Translations under genes and position numbers: made by a program | Source of the DNA: Oscarella lobularis | Lineage: Eukaryota; Porifera; Homoscleromorpha; Homosclerophorida; Oscarellidae | Length of the DNA stretch: 64,000 bases | NCBI RefSeq assembly: GCF_947507565.1 | Contig: NC_089187.1 | Span: 1,736,001 to 1,800,000, forward strand | Direction: 5' to 3' | The notes under the pieces: generated by a model | The model's input: only the letters and a program-made list of their open reading frames with translations | Told to the model about the DNA's origin: nothing | Databases searched by the model: none | Shown: piece by piece, positions 35,100 to 50,000 of the stretch | How the letters are laid out: every line of letters begins with the position of its first letter | Position numbering within the stretch: the first letter of the stretch is position 1

Positions 35100-38000
35100 C
35101 TAGTAATGCCTAACGCATTGAGAACAAACAACTTCGCGATTTTGATGATAAGGTGGACAAGGCAAACTTCCACACTCCAATTCAACAGGATAAAGAAGGG
35201 CTTGATTGTGATTAGTGCTTCCAAGTGTGTTGTCATATCCCTCGGGCACTCGGTCGACGCACACATACTCCCCCTTCGAGTTGTGCGTGTACAAATGAGA
35301 GAAAGCAAAGCCAGTGTAGAAGCTATGATAATTCTCCGGACAGTTGGAGTTCCCCCACAAAACGAATGCTTCCGTGGCACCTAAAACTTCACATACAGCA
35401 CATGCAACCTAGCAACACTTTAATTAATTAGGGTGCACATATTCAAGGTAAATAATACCTCTTTATTTTGAACATCACTGAATTCTGCTGACCGAAAGTT
35501 GCTCGTTTCGTATTCGTAGCCATAAAGCAGGGCTCCGTTGTTATCAGCTTCGTTGAAATCACCGTACGTCGGTTCGCTTCGCATGCAGAGAACGTTCGCA
35601 CCACTTCCTGTTAGGGAGTGATGTGACCCAGCTGCGAATCCCGAATAGACAAGTTGGGCACCGACGGGACAGCTCGACTTTCCCCACCTCGTGAAAACGG
35701 CCGAACGACGATTAGGTGGTGGAGAACAAACTGCGCAAGTCACTTCTCTATTACTCACGTAGCGATCCTCTTGATTTCGACAACGGATGCTCCCGCATTC
35801 GATCTCCGTGGGATAAAGGCTAACCCGCGATGACGTACTACCGCCTTCGGGCTCCGCGTCCTCGTCCACGCATACCCAGTTAACTTTCTGATACGACGAA
35901 TACGCTGCCATGAGGTAACCAGCGTAGTGTCGCTTCCAGTCTATTGGACAGTCAAGGCGACCGGGCACAGTCAAAACAAATGATTCCTTGCTTTGACAAA
36001 GCACGCACGGTACGCGATGTCCGGATAAAGAGCCATATCTCGACAACTGGTTTGAGCTATATGTGACGCCGTACAACAAAGCACCGTTATGATCTCCGTC
36101 ATTGTATCCGTTGTATTGTGGTTCGTCAGATAGGCAGAGCATATTAGCTCCTGACCCGGTGTGAGAGTAATAGTCAGCCGCTGACTGACCCTTGTACACT
36201 ACTTCAGTCTCTGATGGACAGGACCGTCTTCCCCAACGCGTGAACGAAGCACGAACGGCTTTGTCTTGTACTGACGAACAAACCACACAGCTAAGTTCTC
36301 GGTTTTGCGTGTACGGAGCACAGAACAGGCTCCCGCACTGGGATTCGGTTGGGAAAAAACGGCCTTGGTTTTGATTCGATGGGCTCCCCGTTCGAGCAAC
36401 CGACGCGCGATCGGTGCATATGTACTCGCTCTTGAAGTAACTGGAAGAGTAATGACTCGAAACAAGATAGCCGCTGTACTCCTTCACAAAACTGCTGTTT
36501 TGGGGACACTCAGACGTACCTTGATAATTCAAACAATTAAACAAGATAGAGTTCGTAGTGTGTCAGACATTTACCTGGAATCATAATGACGTCTGAGGAA
36601 TTTGCCTGACAAACCGAGCAAGGCATTTGATATCCTGCAACTCCGTACAAGTCGCTAACACCGTAACCAGATGTTTCGTACTCAAATCCGTAAAGCAACC
36701 CGCCATCTTCGTTCGAATCTCGATGTTCCCAAGGCACTTCCACAGAAGGAGACGCTAGTAAGCACAAGACGTTGTATCCCGATCCCTTGTGACTGTAATG
36801 AGAGCTACGAGACAAATCAAAAATTGATCATGTGTTAAAGCATGCTCTTACCCAGCCGCAAAGCCCGTGAAGAGCAACCGCGCTGAAGGCGGACAATCTT
36901 CTCGCCCCCAGCGAACATAAATCGAAGAGGGATCACACGAAGTATTATCTCCACCACACACTCCACACACATCGTACACTTTTCCTCCATTGGGAGTACC
37001 GCTGCAGTCAAGGTTCTCTGAAAAAATTCATCAAATTAAAAAAAGTGAATACGCGCTACGCAGTCCAACTGACCAGTTTGACGAATACAGGTGCTGTTTA
37101 GAATTGGAATACTGCCGCGAGGGCACTCACGAACGCAAGACTTTCCAGATTTATAATGCACACATTTCTTACAGTCGGTACTCTCGGGTCCTACGCAACC
37201 CCCAGAGCACTCTTCATGACACGAGTAACAGTGGCTCTTGAGCAAGTACGAGTCGAGCGGGCACTCCTTTGTGCATGTGCCTTCGTACGTTCTGTGAGGA
37301 CAAACAGATCTTCGTCTAATGCACTTCGCACAAACAACCTCTCTATCCTGGGTGTACGGCGGGCAAGGTAAAGTCCCGCACTGGCTTTCAGCAGGATAAA
37401 TTTGACCATTATTGTCGTTACTTCCGCCTCTTCCATTTTCGTACGCATGCGAAAGCCGGCCAATGCAAACAAAATCCGTTTTGTAGTGTCCACTTGTGTA
37501 ATACGCCGCGAACAAATAGCCGTTATAGAGAACATCGAATGTTTCTGGGCACTTCAAGTCTCCGTAGATCGTGACTACAGAGACGGCCTCGAAGCTTTCG
37601 CAAACGGCACACGGCACCTATATGTCGCAGATTAATTACATATGCACTTCGCACGCATTATAAGCAAAAACCTCGTAGTTTTGAAGTGATGTAAAACTGC
37701 TTCCACGCAGGTATCCACTCGTCTCGTATTCAACTCCGTATAGAAGAGCTCCACTTTGCGCAACACCACTTCTATCGACGTATTTCGCCGATTCGATCAT
37801 ACAAAGCAGGCTAGCACCGCTTCCTTTGTGAGAATGATGCGCGCCAGCTGCGAAACCCGAATAGACGTTTGTGTCGTTTCGCTCGCACGTTGCCGCTCCC
37901 CATCGCGTGTACGTTTTGGTGCGTCGATACGACATCGGCGTGCACACAGCACAAGCGACTTCGCGATAAGCAATGTATTTGTCCGGACCATTCTCGCATT

Positions 38001-41000
38001 TTAACGAACCGCACCGAATCTCCGCCGGATACCAATAAGACGAACCGGATCGACCTGAAAACGCTTCGGGATCGCGATCGACACATATCCAATCGGACTT
38101 GTGATGAGTGTAGTAAGCAGCGAAAACGTAGCCGGAGTATTCGACTTTCCACTCGCTAGGACACTTGGGAGTGCCGGGGACGAACACAGCGACGCTCTTC
38201 TCCGACGCAAAGCAGAGAACGCAAGGTGCTGCTTTGCCACTCACTGGCGCAAACGAAACAAGCATACCGCTTGGTTGGTACGACACAGAATAGAGTTTTC
38301 CACCATGCTGAACGCCGTCATTGTACGGCGCTCCGCTCCAACTCGGCGACAGCGTTAAACATAAAGCATTAGCTCCTCCTCCCGAGTGACTGTAATGAGA
38401 ACCGACGGCCTGTCCTTTGTACAATTCTTCTGCTCCTGTAGGACAGACGGATCGGCCCCACCGTAGATACGAGGCGCCCGATTCTCCGGGTGGAGGAATG
38501 CAGACAGCGCAAGTGATTTCTCTGCCGCTGACGTACGGTGGACAAGGAATATTGCCGCAGTCATTCAATTCTACCGTATACCACCTATGCAGAGCCAAAT
38601 CATAATAAGTAGGTAGGTTTATATTTATATAATAAAAGAACTTGCCTGTCTTGATTTTTATTGCTGCCTCCTTTGCCCGACTCTGGATTTCCATCAACGC
38701 AAACATGCTCACCTTTCTGATACGAGTAGTAATTAGACATGACGTATCCAAAGTACTCCCTGACCCATTCTTTAGGACACACTGTCGTGCCTGAGAAAGA
38801 AGATCAAAGAATAAATTTCTATTCATATATAGTACTACGTCACCTATTATAACAGCGACGGGGCTTCGAGGCGCTTCGCACAACGCACAAGGAATGGGAG
38901 AGTTATGTACTCGTCGCAAAGACGTGGCACCCGAACTTCCGGTCTCGTACTCTGCTCCGTATACAAGAGCACCGTCTTGATTTCCGTCATAATGCTCATA
39001 TGCAAACCCGGCAACGCTCGAAAGACATATGCGAGTAAAGCCGGAGCCCGTGTGACCATCAGCAGAACTAATAGCCAAAAAACAAATGTCAAAATGCCGG
39101 CAAATAACAAGAGAACCAAAACCTTGCTGCGAATCCAGAAAGCAACATTCGAGATTTCTCGGGGCAAGACGATCGACCCCATCTAGTGTAGACGGCGGCT
39201 TGATCACAAGATTCGCCGTTTCCGCCACACACGCCGCACTTGTCTCGTTTCTTTCTCCCAAATACTTTACCTTCGCAGTCATCTAGAAAAGCGCACAATG
39301 TAGCGTTGAACTCTATAGCTATTTAGGACTTACAAGGAAAAGAAAGACAACGATCTTCAGCGTCAGCCTCAGACGTCCTGCTAAACCCTGAAGGACAATC
39401 TGCGGCACAGTACTCTACCTCAAAGTACACAACTCGAACGTGAAGACATTTATGACACCGATTCGCTTCCTTTCCTTCGCAGCCGTACGAAGGATGACAG
39501 AGAGGGTGACAACTTCTGCAGAAATTGTCCTCGGCAGCGTAGGTGCCGGCAGGGCAAGATAGAACGCAAGTACCCTCGTGCCGATAGCCGGCACAGGCCT
39601 CGGAATCCGCCGAAGAGGTTTTACTGCAGACGGCACACGTTATCTCTCTGACGCTCGTGAATGGCGGACAAGGTAGACCAGAGCACGTCGTCTGCTGGGC
39701 AAAATATCGGCCTTGATTGTCATCAGCAGTTCCCCTGCCGTTCTCGTACGGCTGAGGAGAAAAATCAATGCATATGAACTCGGCTTTGTTGTTTGTTCCC
39801 AGACTGCTAGACGTAGAGTACTTAGCCCCAAACATAAAACCGGAATAGTCCAACTTGTAACTTTCCGGGCAATCTCTCGAACCAAATTGAGTAAACGTTG
39901 ACTCCGAGCGAACGTTCTCGCATACAGCGCAAGGAATCTCGCGATTGTTCACAGCTCGATAAGCAGTGCTCTTAAGCCCCGAACTCGATGTTTCGTATTC
40001 GAATCCGTAGAGATAAGCTCCTCCTTGATTGTTTCCATTATGATCCATGTAAGTCGCGCTATTGCGCATGCAGAGAACGTTAGCGCCGCCGCCACTCTTG
40101 CCTGCAGCCGAACCAGCAACGAAGCCGGAATAAACTGTGACGCTAGTGCTGGGACATTCGTTTCTTCCGTAGCGCGTGTAAATTGAGCTTCTTCGTTTCG
40201 TTGTTGGTGTACAGACGGCACACGTCACTTCGTGATACTGAACGTAACCACCGTCGATAAGAGTACCGCATTTGAGACTGCCGCATATGACTTCGGTCGG
40301 AGACCACAACGAGTGCGACGACGAGTAATACTCTTTTCGCTCAGAGTCTTTGTCCAAACAAATCCAATTGATTTTAGCGTAAGAATGGTGCGAAGCGAAC
40401 AGATAGCCAAAGTACTCGATTTCAAAGTTGGAGGGGCAATCGATTCTTCCTGGAGAAACGATGCTCGCGCTTTTGCCTGGTGCCAGACAAACGGCACAGG
40501 GAACAGCATAGTAATTCAAGCGATTCAGCGATCGAATTCCGTAACCGCTTGTTGAATATTGCGAGCCGTATAGAAAAGCTCCTTTTTGAGAAGCATCATT
40601 GTGATGAAAATACAACGGCTGCTCGGTAAGGCATAAAGAATTGGAACCACTACCAGGCCCGCTGTAGTAAGCACCTGCAGCGCGGCCACGATACAGAAGA
40701 ACGGCAGAATTCGGACAAGACGTTCGACCCCACCGAACGTAGATAGCACCGGTATCGCTGAGTACAAAAGGAGAGCACACAGCACACGTCACCTAAACAC
40801 AAAAAATAATCAAATAAATAAGCAAAAACGTGTAGAGATTCCACTTCTCGATCTTGAGTGTATGGTGGGCATGGAAGCGAACCACACTTGTACTCTGTAG
40901 GAGCCCACAGGGATCCACTACTGCTTCCAGTGCCAGCGTCCGTTTTCGCCTTCTGATCGACGCAGACGTATTCGCCTTTTTTGTGCGAGTTACGATTGGA

Positions 41001-44000
41001 CATCAAGTATCCTGCGTACTCCAGCGAGAATCGATCTGGACATTTGTAAGTGCCTAAAGAAACCAACAATGAGGACGCCATACATTTGCAACGTAAGAAA
41101 TCACCATATATAGCTAAAATTCCACTAGTCTTTGCTTCACAGACAGCGCACGGTATGCTGGTTCCGTGAATGCCGACTAATTCTTGGACTCCTTGTCCGC
41201 TGGTACCATACGAAAAACCGTATACGTACCCCTCACCCTCATCTGCATCGCTTTCAATCCAATCAAACCCAGGAAGTCTAGAATGCTGCGTGTCAATACG
41301 CCTGACTATGAGCTGTCTCAAATAACGTACCTTTTCAGACAGATAGGATTGTAGCCCCCTCCCGTGTGGCTATCGTGTGATCTATAAAAAAGCAAATAAT
41401 GGTCCTGTACGCAATGCCGAAATTCAAGATATACCCAGCAGCATGTCCCGAAAAAAGCATCTTCGTTCCGTTAGGACAATCAGAGCGACCCCAGCGAACA
41501 TAGACAGCTTTAAGATTGCAGCTTCCTCCATCACCACCACATACTCCACACCGGTCCACCTTCTTCGTGCCTCCACGGACTCCTTCGCAATCAAATCCTG
41601 CTGAAAAACAGAATGATTAAATCGCCTAGTACCGACGATCAATACCTCTGTCTGGCACGCAAGAGCCATTAGATAATTTAAAAAAGCCTTCGTCACACTG
41701 AGCAACACAACGACGACCGTTGCTTGATATAGCATTTCGGCACTTCACGCAATCACTGTCTTTAGTGCCAAAACACATGTTGCACTCTTCGTGGCATTTC
41801 AAGCACGTCTTCTTTGCCTCGTCGGGAAAGTGAGTGTCGGGGCAAGTCGGAAGACACTCGCCGCTGTCAAGCAAATAAAATGGACAACCGTCTCGCAAGC
41901 GAGAACACTGAGCACATGGCACTTCGCGGTCATTCGTAAATGGAGGACAGTTCAGCGTTCCGCATTTGACTTCCACTGGATATAAACGACCTTGATTGTC
42001 ATCCGTAGATCTGCGATCATTTGGTAAAGACTCGGGCTCCTCGTCCACGCAAACAAACTGTCCCGTCTGAGAGCTGTAGTAGTTGGAGAATACGAATCCT
42101 TTGTAGGAAGAGCTAAAACCGTCTGGACAAGTCGCTCTGCCGAACTGAGTGAACGACGACACGGTGCTCAGTTCTTCGCACAATGCGCAGGGAACCTAAA
42201 AGAGTTATAGAAACAGAATCAATTTTCTCCATGATACAAAATACCTCAAAGTTGAGAAGAGAGCGAAACTTGCCAGCTATGCCCGGATTTCCATTGTTCG
42301 TTTCGTACTCAAAACCGTACAGTCGAGCACCACCTTGGTCTAACGTATTGTATAAAGAGAACGACGATTGACTGCTGAGGCAGACGTAGTTAGAACCACT
42401 TCCGGTTTCGTCGTATTTTGATCCAGCAACAAGACCGCGATAAATCTAGATCAAAGCTAAAAAACTGTAGACGCGAACTTCTTGTTTACCAGAAGTGATT
42501 CTGATGGGCATTCGTTTCGACCCCATCTGGTGTAAACAACAGACTCCCGTTCGTTGTCAGGACTACACACCGCGCACGTGATTTCGCGATTTTGAAAGTA
42601 TCCCTTCCGTTCAAACAAGCAAGTCAGACTTCCGCACTCCGTCTCTGTTACGTAGTAGTCAGACTGACTAGCCGAAGAGGAACCCAGTCCACTCGGATTG
42701 GTATCGACGCAAATCCAGTTATTCTTCTTGGCGGAATAAAGACTAGAGAGCAGATATCCTGAATACTGAAGACTCCATCGAGGAGGACAGACATTCTGTC
42801 CAGCCACCGCCACGATTGACTGTCTTTCGGCTGCGAAGCACAAAGTGCAAGGAATACGATGCTGACGCACAGCATTGTAAGTAGGAATAACGCTACCGCT
42901 TACGCGATATCGCAGACCGTATAGTTTCGCAAGTCCGTTGTCTTTGTCGTCGTGATCTCGAAATCTCGCTTTCAAACTGACACAAATCGGATTCGCACCG
43001 CCGGAGGTGCTCGAATGACCAGAGGACGCGGCTTGGCCCGAGTAAACAGTCAATGATCCACGAGGACACGTTTTCGATCCCCAGTGAAGAAAAGACGTGC
43101 CGTGATCGGACGAAGGCGGCGAACAGACAACGCAAGTCAACTCTCGGTTCGTGACGTACGGAGGACAAGTCAGCGTACCGCAACTAGCCTCTACAAAAAC
43201 GAGGTGCGACTGCGATGACGCCGTCAGCCCATCAGCGGCCTCGGGATGACGGTCGACACAAATATGCTCAGTTTTCGATGATTTCCCAGCCATTAAGTAT
43301 CCTTCGTACTCGGCGGTCCAATTGGACGGACAAACGTATGTTCCTGGAATCATAGCCGTTGTCGCGGCTTTAGATTCGCACACAGCACATGGTACGACGG
43401 TACCACTAAGTGATTTCATATGGCTTGAACTAGCGCTGCCAGTTGAGTACTGAACACCGTATAGCCTTCCTCCACCTTCTGATTGATCGCTCTGTCGCCA
43501 GTCGGTCGTCATAGAACGAGGCAGACACACATAGTTGTATCCGCTGCCAGTACTGCTTGACCTGTGTAAGAGTGGGAAAAGAATTGACCTCGATATGTCC
43601 TAACGCGTTGCCATCTTACCCAGTTACTACTCCGTTAAACAAAAGACGGGCGTCACCGGAGCAAAATGAAAGACCCCATCGAACGTACACCGATTTCTGA
43701 TTGCAACTGGTGCCATCGCCTCCACAGACACCACAACGGTCAAGCGTGCTCGAGCCACCTTCGACGCCCGCACAGTCGACGCCATCTGAAAGGATCGCAC
43801 AAAAAATGAGCATAACAAAAGTATTGAATAAGAAATATACCTGATAAAGGAAGACAGTGTGACGTCTCGTTCTCGTACGTCGTTTCAGGACATTTTCTCA
43901 CGCATTCATCGCCAAAACGAGCATGCCGACAATTTCCACTGCAATTTAACGCCGACGGCCCGAAACAACCCTCCAAGCACTCTTCGTGACAATGCTGACA

Positions 44001-47000
44001 GACTCTTTCCGTGTCGCCAAACTTTCCCCTTGGACACTCTGTCAGACATGCGCCGTCGTCGAGGAAAGTCAAGCACGGCGACAAAACCATCTTCGAGCAT
44101 CGCACGCACAGTATTTCCCTATGCGACGTATAAGGCGGACACGGCAAATTCGAACAGTCCGCCTCGACAGGATACAGTTTTGCCTGACTGTTCTGCCTGG
44201 TACCCAAACCATTGTCGTAACCTTCCGGATTTCTCACCACGCATACAAATTCGCCTTTTTCCTCGCCATCAGCATTGGAAAAAATGTAGCCTACGTAGTC
44301 GCGAACGTAACCATCTGGGCAGGTAGATTGCCCATAAAAGACGGACGACGCTGTTGTCCCGACGACTTCACATGTGGCACAGGCAACTTCACGCCGATGA
44401 ACAGCAACGTAGTCGCGGCTAAGTAGCCCATAGCCCGAAGTGTAGTACTCGTAGCCATAGAGACGAGCACCGTCTTCGTCCTTAGTCCTGTATTCAGAGT
44501 AATTTGCAGCCGAAGGAAGGCAAAGCACTTGCGCGCCTCCGCCACTCTGGCTGTGATGCGATCCCGCGGCAAAACCGGCATAAAGCTAAACGTAGAAGAA
44601 TAATATCACTTGAAGTCAGTACGATATTATAGGGAAACTAACCTGTCTGGTTCTAGAATTGCTTGGACAACTCTCACGACCCCAAATAGTGTAAACAGCG
44701 CTTTTTCTTGGGTTGTTCGGCGCACATGTCGTGCACGAAGCCTCTTTGTCTTGCACGTAACCTCCTTCGCGTCGTTCGCAGTTAATGCTTCCGCATTCAA
44801 GTTCAGTCGGATAGATGTAAGACTGAGATGACGTCGACCCAGGGAAAGTCTCTGGTTTGTCATCAACGCAAATCCAATTCAGTTTCTTAGACGAGAAGTG
44901 AGCAGCGAAGAGGAATCCCGAGTAGAGCGGTAACCACAAGGGAGGACACATAGTTTGGGCCGGCACAACGGCAGTGACAGAAACGTCGGGTGCGTAGCAG
45001 ACAGCGCAAGGGACTCGTCCCCCGTGGACACCGTACAACGTCGGCAAACCGTCCGAACGAGTAGAATACTGAAGGCCGTAAAGACGGCCCCCATTCTGAT
45101 TTTTTCCGTCGTGATCACCGTAGCTTGGAGTTGAATAAAGACAGAGAGGGTTTGCTCCACTGCCCGTCGATGAGTGGTGTGAGCCGGCCGCCTGGCCTTG
45201 ATAAATCAATTGCGAATGAGTCGGACAGCCTCGCCTGCCCCAACGCGTGTAAATGGATCCACGCACGTTCCTGGGAAGAGAGCAAACAGCGCAGCTTATT
45301 TCCCGATCCTGGGAATAAGGTGGACATCCCAGCGTTCCGCACTCAATCTCCACCGGACACCAACTATTCGAGTTCTGATCGAAGGTTCCATTTCCCGGCT
45401 CAGCATGTCGATCAACGCATACGTATTCGCCTCTGTAATTGGAATAGCGGTTGGAAAACAAATAGCCTGTATATTCGGTATTCCATCCGTTTGGACATTC
45501 AATCGTTCCTGAACAAAAAAATTACGCGCAGTGAACAAACGGCGCGAAGGGCGAACCTGGAAACACGGTCACTCCGCCACTCGAAACCTCGCAGATAGAA
45601 CACGGAATAGGCGTTCCACTGACAGCACGCAGCTCGTGCACACCCTTCGAGGCCGTATCGTACTGAGCGCCAGTAAGAACGCCACCGCTTTGATCTTTGT
45701 CGTAATGCTCCTTGCCAACGGATGGTACAGATGCAATACATAAACGATTGTAGCCACTGCCTTTACTCGTTGGCTTAGAGCTAAAAATGATAATCTCAAC
45801 AATTTGTTGCTATAGCTACAGTATTTGTACCTTGCTGCGATACCGTTAGATAGGGTTCTTACATCAGCAGGGCAATCTGCTTTTCCCCAGCGAACGTAAA
45901 CCGAGAACGCTTCAAACTGTTCATCTTCGATCGCTTTGAACATCCCACCGTCGCACTCTCTCTCTTTGCACCGCTTCTCGAGGGTTAATTTCTTAGGACA
46001 CGGATTTCCGCCGTTTTCACTAGGAACAGAAATTGTGCGATGCCTCCTTTTCACTCCAATATCACAGGTCGACGAGCACGACGACCACCTTGACCACTCC
46101 GTCACCTAAACAAATTGACGTGCATGCATACAAGTAACGCTCTCAAGCAAAATACCTGGCAATCGATTGGTCTTGCGTCGGCAGTTCCAATAAAAGAGCA
46201 CACGGCGCACTTAAGCTCTCTGTCTTCCATATAAGGAGGACAGGGAAGAACGCCGCATTTCGTCTCAACGGGGAAGAGTCGACCCTGATTGTCGTCGGAC
46301 GAGCCACGACCATTTGGATACGACTCCGGTAGTAAATCAACGCAGACATGTTCACCTTTCGACTTCTGAGAGTACAAGTGAGAGAAGGCGTAACCTATAT
46401 ATTCGGCACGGTATCCCTGAGGACACCGATGTTCGCCGAAGTGAACAAAAACGGCGGCGTCTCGCTCTAAATCGCAAATAGCACAAGGAATCTAAATCAA
46501 TAGTATGTACAGTGAATCTAGCTTGCACTGCCTTACTACCTCTCGATTGTGAACGGCTTGATAGGAAGGATGCGTCAATCCCGACCCACTCGTTTCGTAT
46601 TCGTATCCGTAAATCAAAGCACCGTTTTGACTCAAGCCGTTGTAGTCAGCGTAATCAAGCTAGGTGGAACGTGAGAAAGTGAAGTCAAAATGCATCTAGA
46701 TATAGTACTCACGTTGGGATGAAAGCAAAGTAGCGACGATCCGCTTCCCGTGTGCGAATGATGAGAACCGGCCGCAAAACCGGAGTACAATACGGACGAG
46801 TTCTCCGCACACGAAGTGCGACCCCATCGCGTGAAGACGGACGACTTCTGCCCTAGCGGCGACGTACACACAGCACACGTAACCTCTCTGTCTTGAACGT
46901 AATGAGGAGAGTTCGTGCCGCACGAGATGCTTCCGCATTCGATTTCTGTCGGATACCACAGCGCTTGATCGGTTCCGTAGCTAGATTGAGGCCTTGACTT

Positions 47001-50000
47001 GGCATTAACGCATCGCCAATCTAATTTCTGATGAGTGTAATGCCCGGCAAAGAGATAACCGGAATATTCCAGTTTCCACTTTTCAGGACAACGCGTTCTA
47101 GCCGGAATCATCAGCGAAGAAGTTCGATTCTCCGCGAAACACACCGAACAAGAAGCAACGCGATTTTCGAGGAACGTCAGCGTTTGAAGTCCGTAGCCGC
47201 TTGTAGCAAAAGTGATGCCGTACAAATAGGCTCCGTGCTGCTGACCGTCGCTGTGATCCAAGTACGTCTGATTCTCGCCTCCAATCAGGCATAAGACGTT
47301 AGCACCGCTGCCCGTGTGCGTGTAGTGCGATCCAGCGGCAATTCCCGAGTAAACGGTCACGGATCCGGTGGGACATTTCTCGTCTCCCCACTGCTCGAAA
47401 AACGAGCCCGTTCGAAGAAAGGTCGAACACACGGCGCACGTCAATTCTCGATGTGCCGTAAACGGTGGACACGGAAGGCCGCCGCACTGAAGCTCAGTCG
47501 CGTAGAGTCGACCCTGATCGCTTCCCGATCCTCGAACGAGAGCCGTCGTCGCACGAACGTCGACGCACACGTACTCGCTTTTGTAGTAGCTGCTGTGATA
47601 GTAAGACGCCATTACGTAGCCAAAGTACTCGCGGCCGAATCCTTCAGGACACACGGCACTTCCTAAAAAGCAGTAAAAATAATATATCAATTGACGGCAT
47701 TTATCGTTCGTTATACCGAAAACTTCAAAAGTGATGCCTCTTTGCGTTGCGCATCTAGTACAGGCCAGAGAGTGGTGCACAGCAAACCTGAGAGACGAAA
47801 GATGAGAAGATTTGATTCTCGCTCCGTAAAGAAGTGCGCCACTCTGGCTCAAGTCGCTGTGATCGGGATCGTCGTTGTATCCTTGCGGATCGACAGGAAG
47901 ACAGAGATAGTTATATCCCCCGCCAGTGTGCTGAGCATGAGAACTGTAGAACGCACAAAATTTACAACCAAAAAATTCGGCTACATAATCTCCGATTTCT
48001 TACCTTGCAACTATTCCTGACATTATATTTTTCGACGGCGGACTGCATTCGTTTTTACCCCATCGCACGTAGGTTCCGTTCTGCACCGTCGAATGGGCGC
48101 AAGGCTGGGTATTGCAAATTCTCGTCTCGAGTAAACGCGCGCAAGCTCGGCCACCTTTTCGCGGTGACGTCATAACTGTTCTCCGCCGAATTTGCTCTCC
48201 AACATTACAAGGCGTCGAGCAGACTGTCCAACTGCCCCACGAGCTCGTTACACAGTCGATCGGTGTGAATTTCTCGTCGACAGGAGACGAACAAACAACG
48301 CAGTCAATTTCTCGATTAGCACGATACGGCGGACAAGGCACGTATCCGCAGCTTTCCATTTCGGTGCTGTACATTACGGCCTGGTTGTCATTCGAAGTGC
48401 CCCGCTTTCCGTACTCGGATGGAAAATCGTCAACGCAAACAAACTCGCCTTTGTGATAGTTAATAGCCCCGTAGTAATGAGAGAAAAGATAGCCAGCGTA
48501 TTCGGGCCGATAGCCTTTAGGACACGAACGACTTCCAAACAGAGTGAAGACGCTAGAAGACGACGACGTTTCGCAAACAGCGCAAGGAACCTAAAAAAAA
48601 CGTCATAAAAATTCCACGATCCGTGTATTCATCGCATTGAACCTCTCGATTAGTAGCGCTTGAATACGACGAAGCCATGAGGCCACCTGGTGAGTATTCG
48701 TAGCCGTAAAGTCGACCGCCGTCCTGATTGCCGTCGTCGTGGTGAGCGAACTGAGCCACGGGATGAAGACAAAGCACGTTGGCTCCGCTTCCCCACTGCT
48801 TGTAGTAGTGAGATCCGACCGCTTGTCCGACGTAGACTTCAACGGAATCGGACGAGCAGTCAGAGCGACCCCATCGCGTGTACACCGACGCGAGACGGCG
48901 ACTATCGGAACGACAAACGACGCAGCTCACCTCGCGATTCTGTACGTATCCACCGCGACTGTGATTGCACAGAATGCTCCCGCATTCAATTTCGGTCGGA
49001 TACAATTTGGCCGTCGCTCCCGAACGAGAACCCGAGTTCTTCGCATCTTCGTCTATGCAGATCCAATTGACTTTTTTCTCTGTGTAATGAGCTGAGAACA
49101 GGTAGCCGCGATAGACGCTAAGGTATCTACTCGGACACTCGCGTCGTCCCGGGACCATCAGCGCGGTGTGGCTGTCAGCCACGAAGCATGCTGCGCAAGA
49201 AATTAGAGAGGACTCCAGAGAAGAAAAATGCGCCCTTAGTCCGTAGGCTCTCGTCACGTACGTAGCGCCGTAAAGACGAGCGCCGCCTTCGTCGGCATCG
49301 CTGGTTACGATGTCGTAATTCGGTTCGCCTGTCAAGCAGAGCAGATTCGCGCCACCGCCGTTCTCCGTGTGGCCTCCAGTTGCCGCAAAGCCGCTGTACA
49401 ATGCGACGGCGTCGCTCTTGCAAGCGCCGTTGCCCCAGTGAATATAGGCCGATCCGCCTTTGCCGCTCTGAGGCGAACAGACGCTGCAAGGAACTTCTCT
49501 GTTCATTGGATACTTGTCACAAGGTAAGGTGCCACAGTTGAACTGAGTAAAATGAAACCTAGAAAGAGCAGAATTGGAGAACAAGAAATCAAAGACATAT
49601 TTAGGCCTCACTGGGCTTCGCCCCGGCTACCAGAGAGTGAGCCTCCCTCTGGATGCATGTCGACGCATAAATATTCGCCTCTGTACTGGTTGCGATGATT
49701 CGCCATTATGTAGCCTTTGTACTCTTGAACAAAACCGCCTGGGCAGACGGTCGTACCTATGCGAAAAGAAATTCCAAACCAAGAAAAGCCTACGCACTAA
49801 AAGTACCAGGAACGGTGAGCACGGGTGCTAACAACGTTTCACACACGGCGCAACGAACCGAAACGCCGTGCAAATCCGCAAATGCCTTAACAGTTGAAGA
49901 ACTCGTGTTGTAGACAGCCCCAAAGACCAAAGCGCCGTTCCAATCGCCATCATTGTGACCGTAGCCAAAAACCGGTTTGTCCGGTAAACAAAGTCGATTG